A DNA stretch of 5,786 nt, taken from assembly GCA_023389095.1 (NCBI GenBank), contig JAEWFB010000599.1, forward strand, positions 1-5,786. Direction: 5' to 3'. A program made the position numbers and the translations under genes. Below the pieces are notes generated by a model. It made no database searches. It was not told where the DNA came from and saw nothing but the letters and a program-made list of their open reading frames with translations. Positions 5,368 to 5,786 of this stretch are shown here, piece after piece. The DNA comes from Actinomycetes bacterium. GTDB lineage: Bacteria > Actinomycetota > Actinomycetes > Actinomycetales > Dermatophilaceae. Numbering within the stretch: the first letter of the stretch is position 1; every line of letters starts with the position of its first letter.

Positions 5368-5752
5368 GCACCGCCTCGACCTCGACCTCGACGAGCAGCT
5401 CGGGGTCGATGAGGGCCGCCACCTGCACCATCGTGGCGGCCGGCCGGACGTCGGCGAACACCTCGCCGTGCGCGCGTCCGACCTCCTCCCACCGCCCGAT
5501 GTCGGTGACGTAGAGGCGAGTTCGCACGACGTCGGCGAACGTGGCACCGCACGCGTCGAGCGCCTCGCCGACGATCTGCAGGGCAACGCGCGTCTGCTCG
5601 TAGGCGTCGCCGACGCCGACGACCACGCCGTTTCGCACGGCCGTCGTACCGGCCACGTGGACGAGGTCACCGACGCGCACCGCGCGCGAGTACCCGACCG
5701 ACGCCTCCCAGGCGGTGCCGCTGCCGACCCGCCTGACCACCTCCTCGCGCAT
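5348..5752 (-). CDS. RidA / YjgF family protein
   Basis: A 134-residue member of the RidA (YjgF/YER057c/UK114) family, small cytosolic trimers whose archetype hydrolyses reactive enamines and imines formed by PLP enzymes. Typical features are GYSRAVRVGDLVHVAGTTA (20-38), the central helix with YEQTRVALQIVGEAL (51-65), the strand VVRTRLYVTDI (75-85), R103 in the VRPAATMVQV segment matching the substrate-carboxylate arginine of active RidA proteins, and the terminal VEVEVEA strand. Deaminase activity is therefore plausible, but many relatives act on other substrates. The ATG sits six bases after a TAGGCT box on the same strand, pointing to a leaderless transcript. Its last 20 bases overlap the end of the convergent oxidoreductase gene. 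The CTCGAC hexamer runs at 5376-5392 on the plus strand are simply codons for the alternating Val-Glu strand. Confidence 0.92.
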   Translation of the reverse strand: MREEVVRRVGSGTAWEASVGYSRAVRVGDLVHVAGTTAVRNGVVVGVGDAYEQTRVALQIVGEALDACGATFADVVRTRLYVTDIGRWEEVGRAHGEVFADVRPAATMVQVAALIDPELLVEVEVEAVLTPPGR

Positions 5753-5758
5753 GCCCGA

Positions 5759-5764
5759 AGCCTA
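5759..5764 (-). promoter_or_regulatory. -10 box TAGGCT for the RidA gene (leaderless)
   Basis: On the minus strand TAGGCT is followed by six bases (TCGGGC) and then ATG at 5752, the spacing of a leaderless actinobacterial promoter. The flanking GCCTAGGCT matches the nine bases around the MBL-gene box at 587-595. No ribosome site at a proper distance is present. Confidence 0.6.
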
Positions 5765-5770
5765 GGCAAC

Positions 5771-5776
5771 TAGGCT
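5771..5776 (+). promoter_or_regulatory. Divergent -10 box TAGGCT, probably for a plus-strand gene beyond the right edge
   Basis: TAGGCT on the plus strand lies seven bases from the minus-strand box and points out of the window. Only ten bases follow it, without a complete start codon, though the final A could begin an ATG at a spacing of nine bases. The two boxes form the inverted repeat AGCCTAGGCAACTAGGCT (5759-5776). The assignment depends on sequence beyond the window. Confidence 0.4.
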
Positions 5777-5786
5777 GGGCCGCGGA

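Noticed and set aside
5382..5409. Stem TCGACC / GGTCGA with inner CGAG / CTCG as a terminator for the rph operon
   Set aside because: The stem has a 4x1 internal loop, no T-run, and arises from repetitive Val-Glu codons of the RidA gene; the position is plausible but the evidence is too weak to list.
5468..5773. Plus-strand open frame opposite the RidA gene
   Set aside because: It is antisense to a gene with strong RidA motifs, has no recognisable domain and no ribosome site.

Overview
The window is very GC-rich with strong third-position G/C, almost no intergenic space, GTG and TTG starts and 4-bp start/stop overlaps. Together with the gene set (DUF2017, an Rv1339-like metallo-beta-lactamase-fold protein, rph, rdgB), this points to the chromosome of a high-GC actinobacterium. 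A Micrococcales / Intrasporangiaceae-type organism is a reasonable guess, but the sequence alone does not prove it. I see no mobile element, CRISPR array, tRNA or rRNA.

Layout, left to right. (1) The 3' part of a DUF2017 gene (1-494), cut by the window edge, ends in an 11-bp tandem repeat (494-537) and a small hairpin (540-557). (2) A metallo-beta-lactamase-fold phosphohydrolase related to the mycobacterial cAMP phosphodiesterase Rv1339 (603-1370) has a -10 box seven bases before its GTG, so it is probably leaderless. (3) An aldo/keto reductase (1481-2350) is inserted between that gene and rph, with a hairpin before it and a stronger one after it. (4) A tightly coupled run of rph (2430-3188), rdgB (3185-3805) and a membrane-anchored molybdopterin oxidoreductase of the sulfite-oxidase fold (3802-5367) is joined by GTGA and ATGA overlaps. 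(5) A convergent minus-strand RidA-family gene (5348-5752) overlaps the end of the oxidoreductase gene by 20 bp. It starts beside a symmetric pair of divergent -10 boxes at the right edge.

How the genes fit together. The MBL - rph - rdgB order is a conserved actinobacterial neighbourhood. RNase PH trims the 3' ends of tRNA precursors, RdgB removes non-canonical purine nucleotides, and the MBL protein probably hydrolyses a cyclic nucleotide or related phosphoester. DUF2017 normally lies near clpS on the same side. The aldo/keto reductase, the molybdoenzyme and RidA look like metabolic passengers with no obvious biochemical link to RNA or nucleotide housekeeping.

Most of the window is ordinary core genome. 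The parts worth a second look are regulatory: TAnnnT boxes 6-7 bases before three start codons, a back-to-back promoter pair at the right edge, a repeat that begins inside a stop codon, a start region of the aldo/keto reductase that looks shifted by one base, and a direct repeat that gives the hairpin after that gene an alternative partner. I found no convincing undescribed system.
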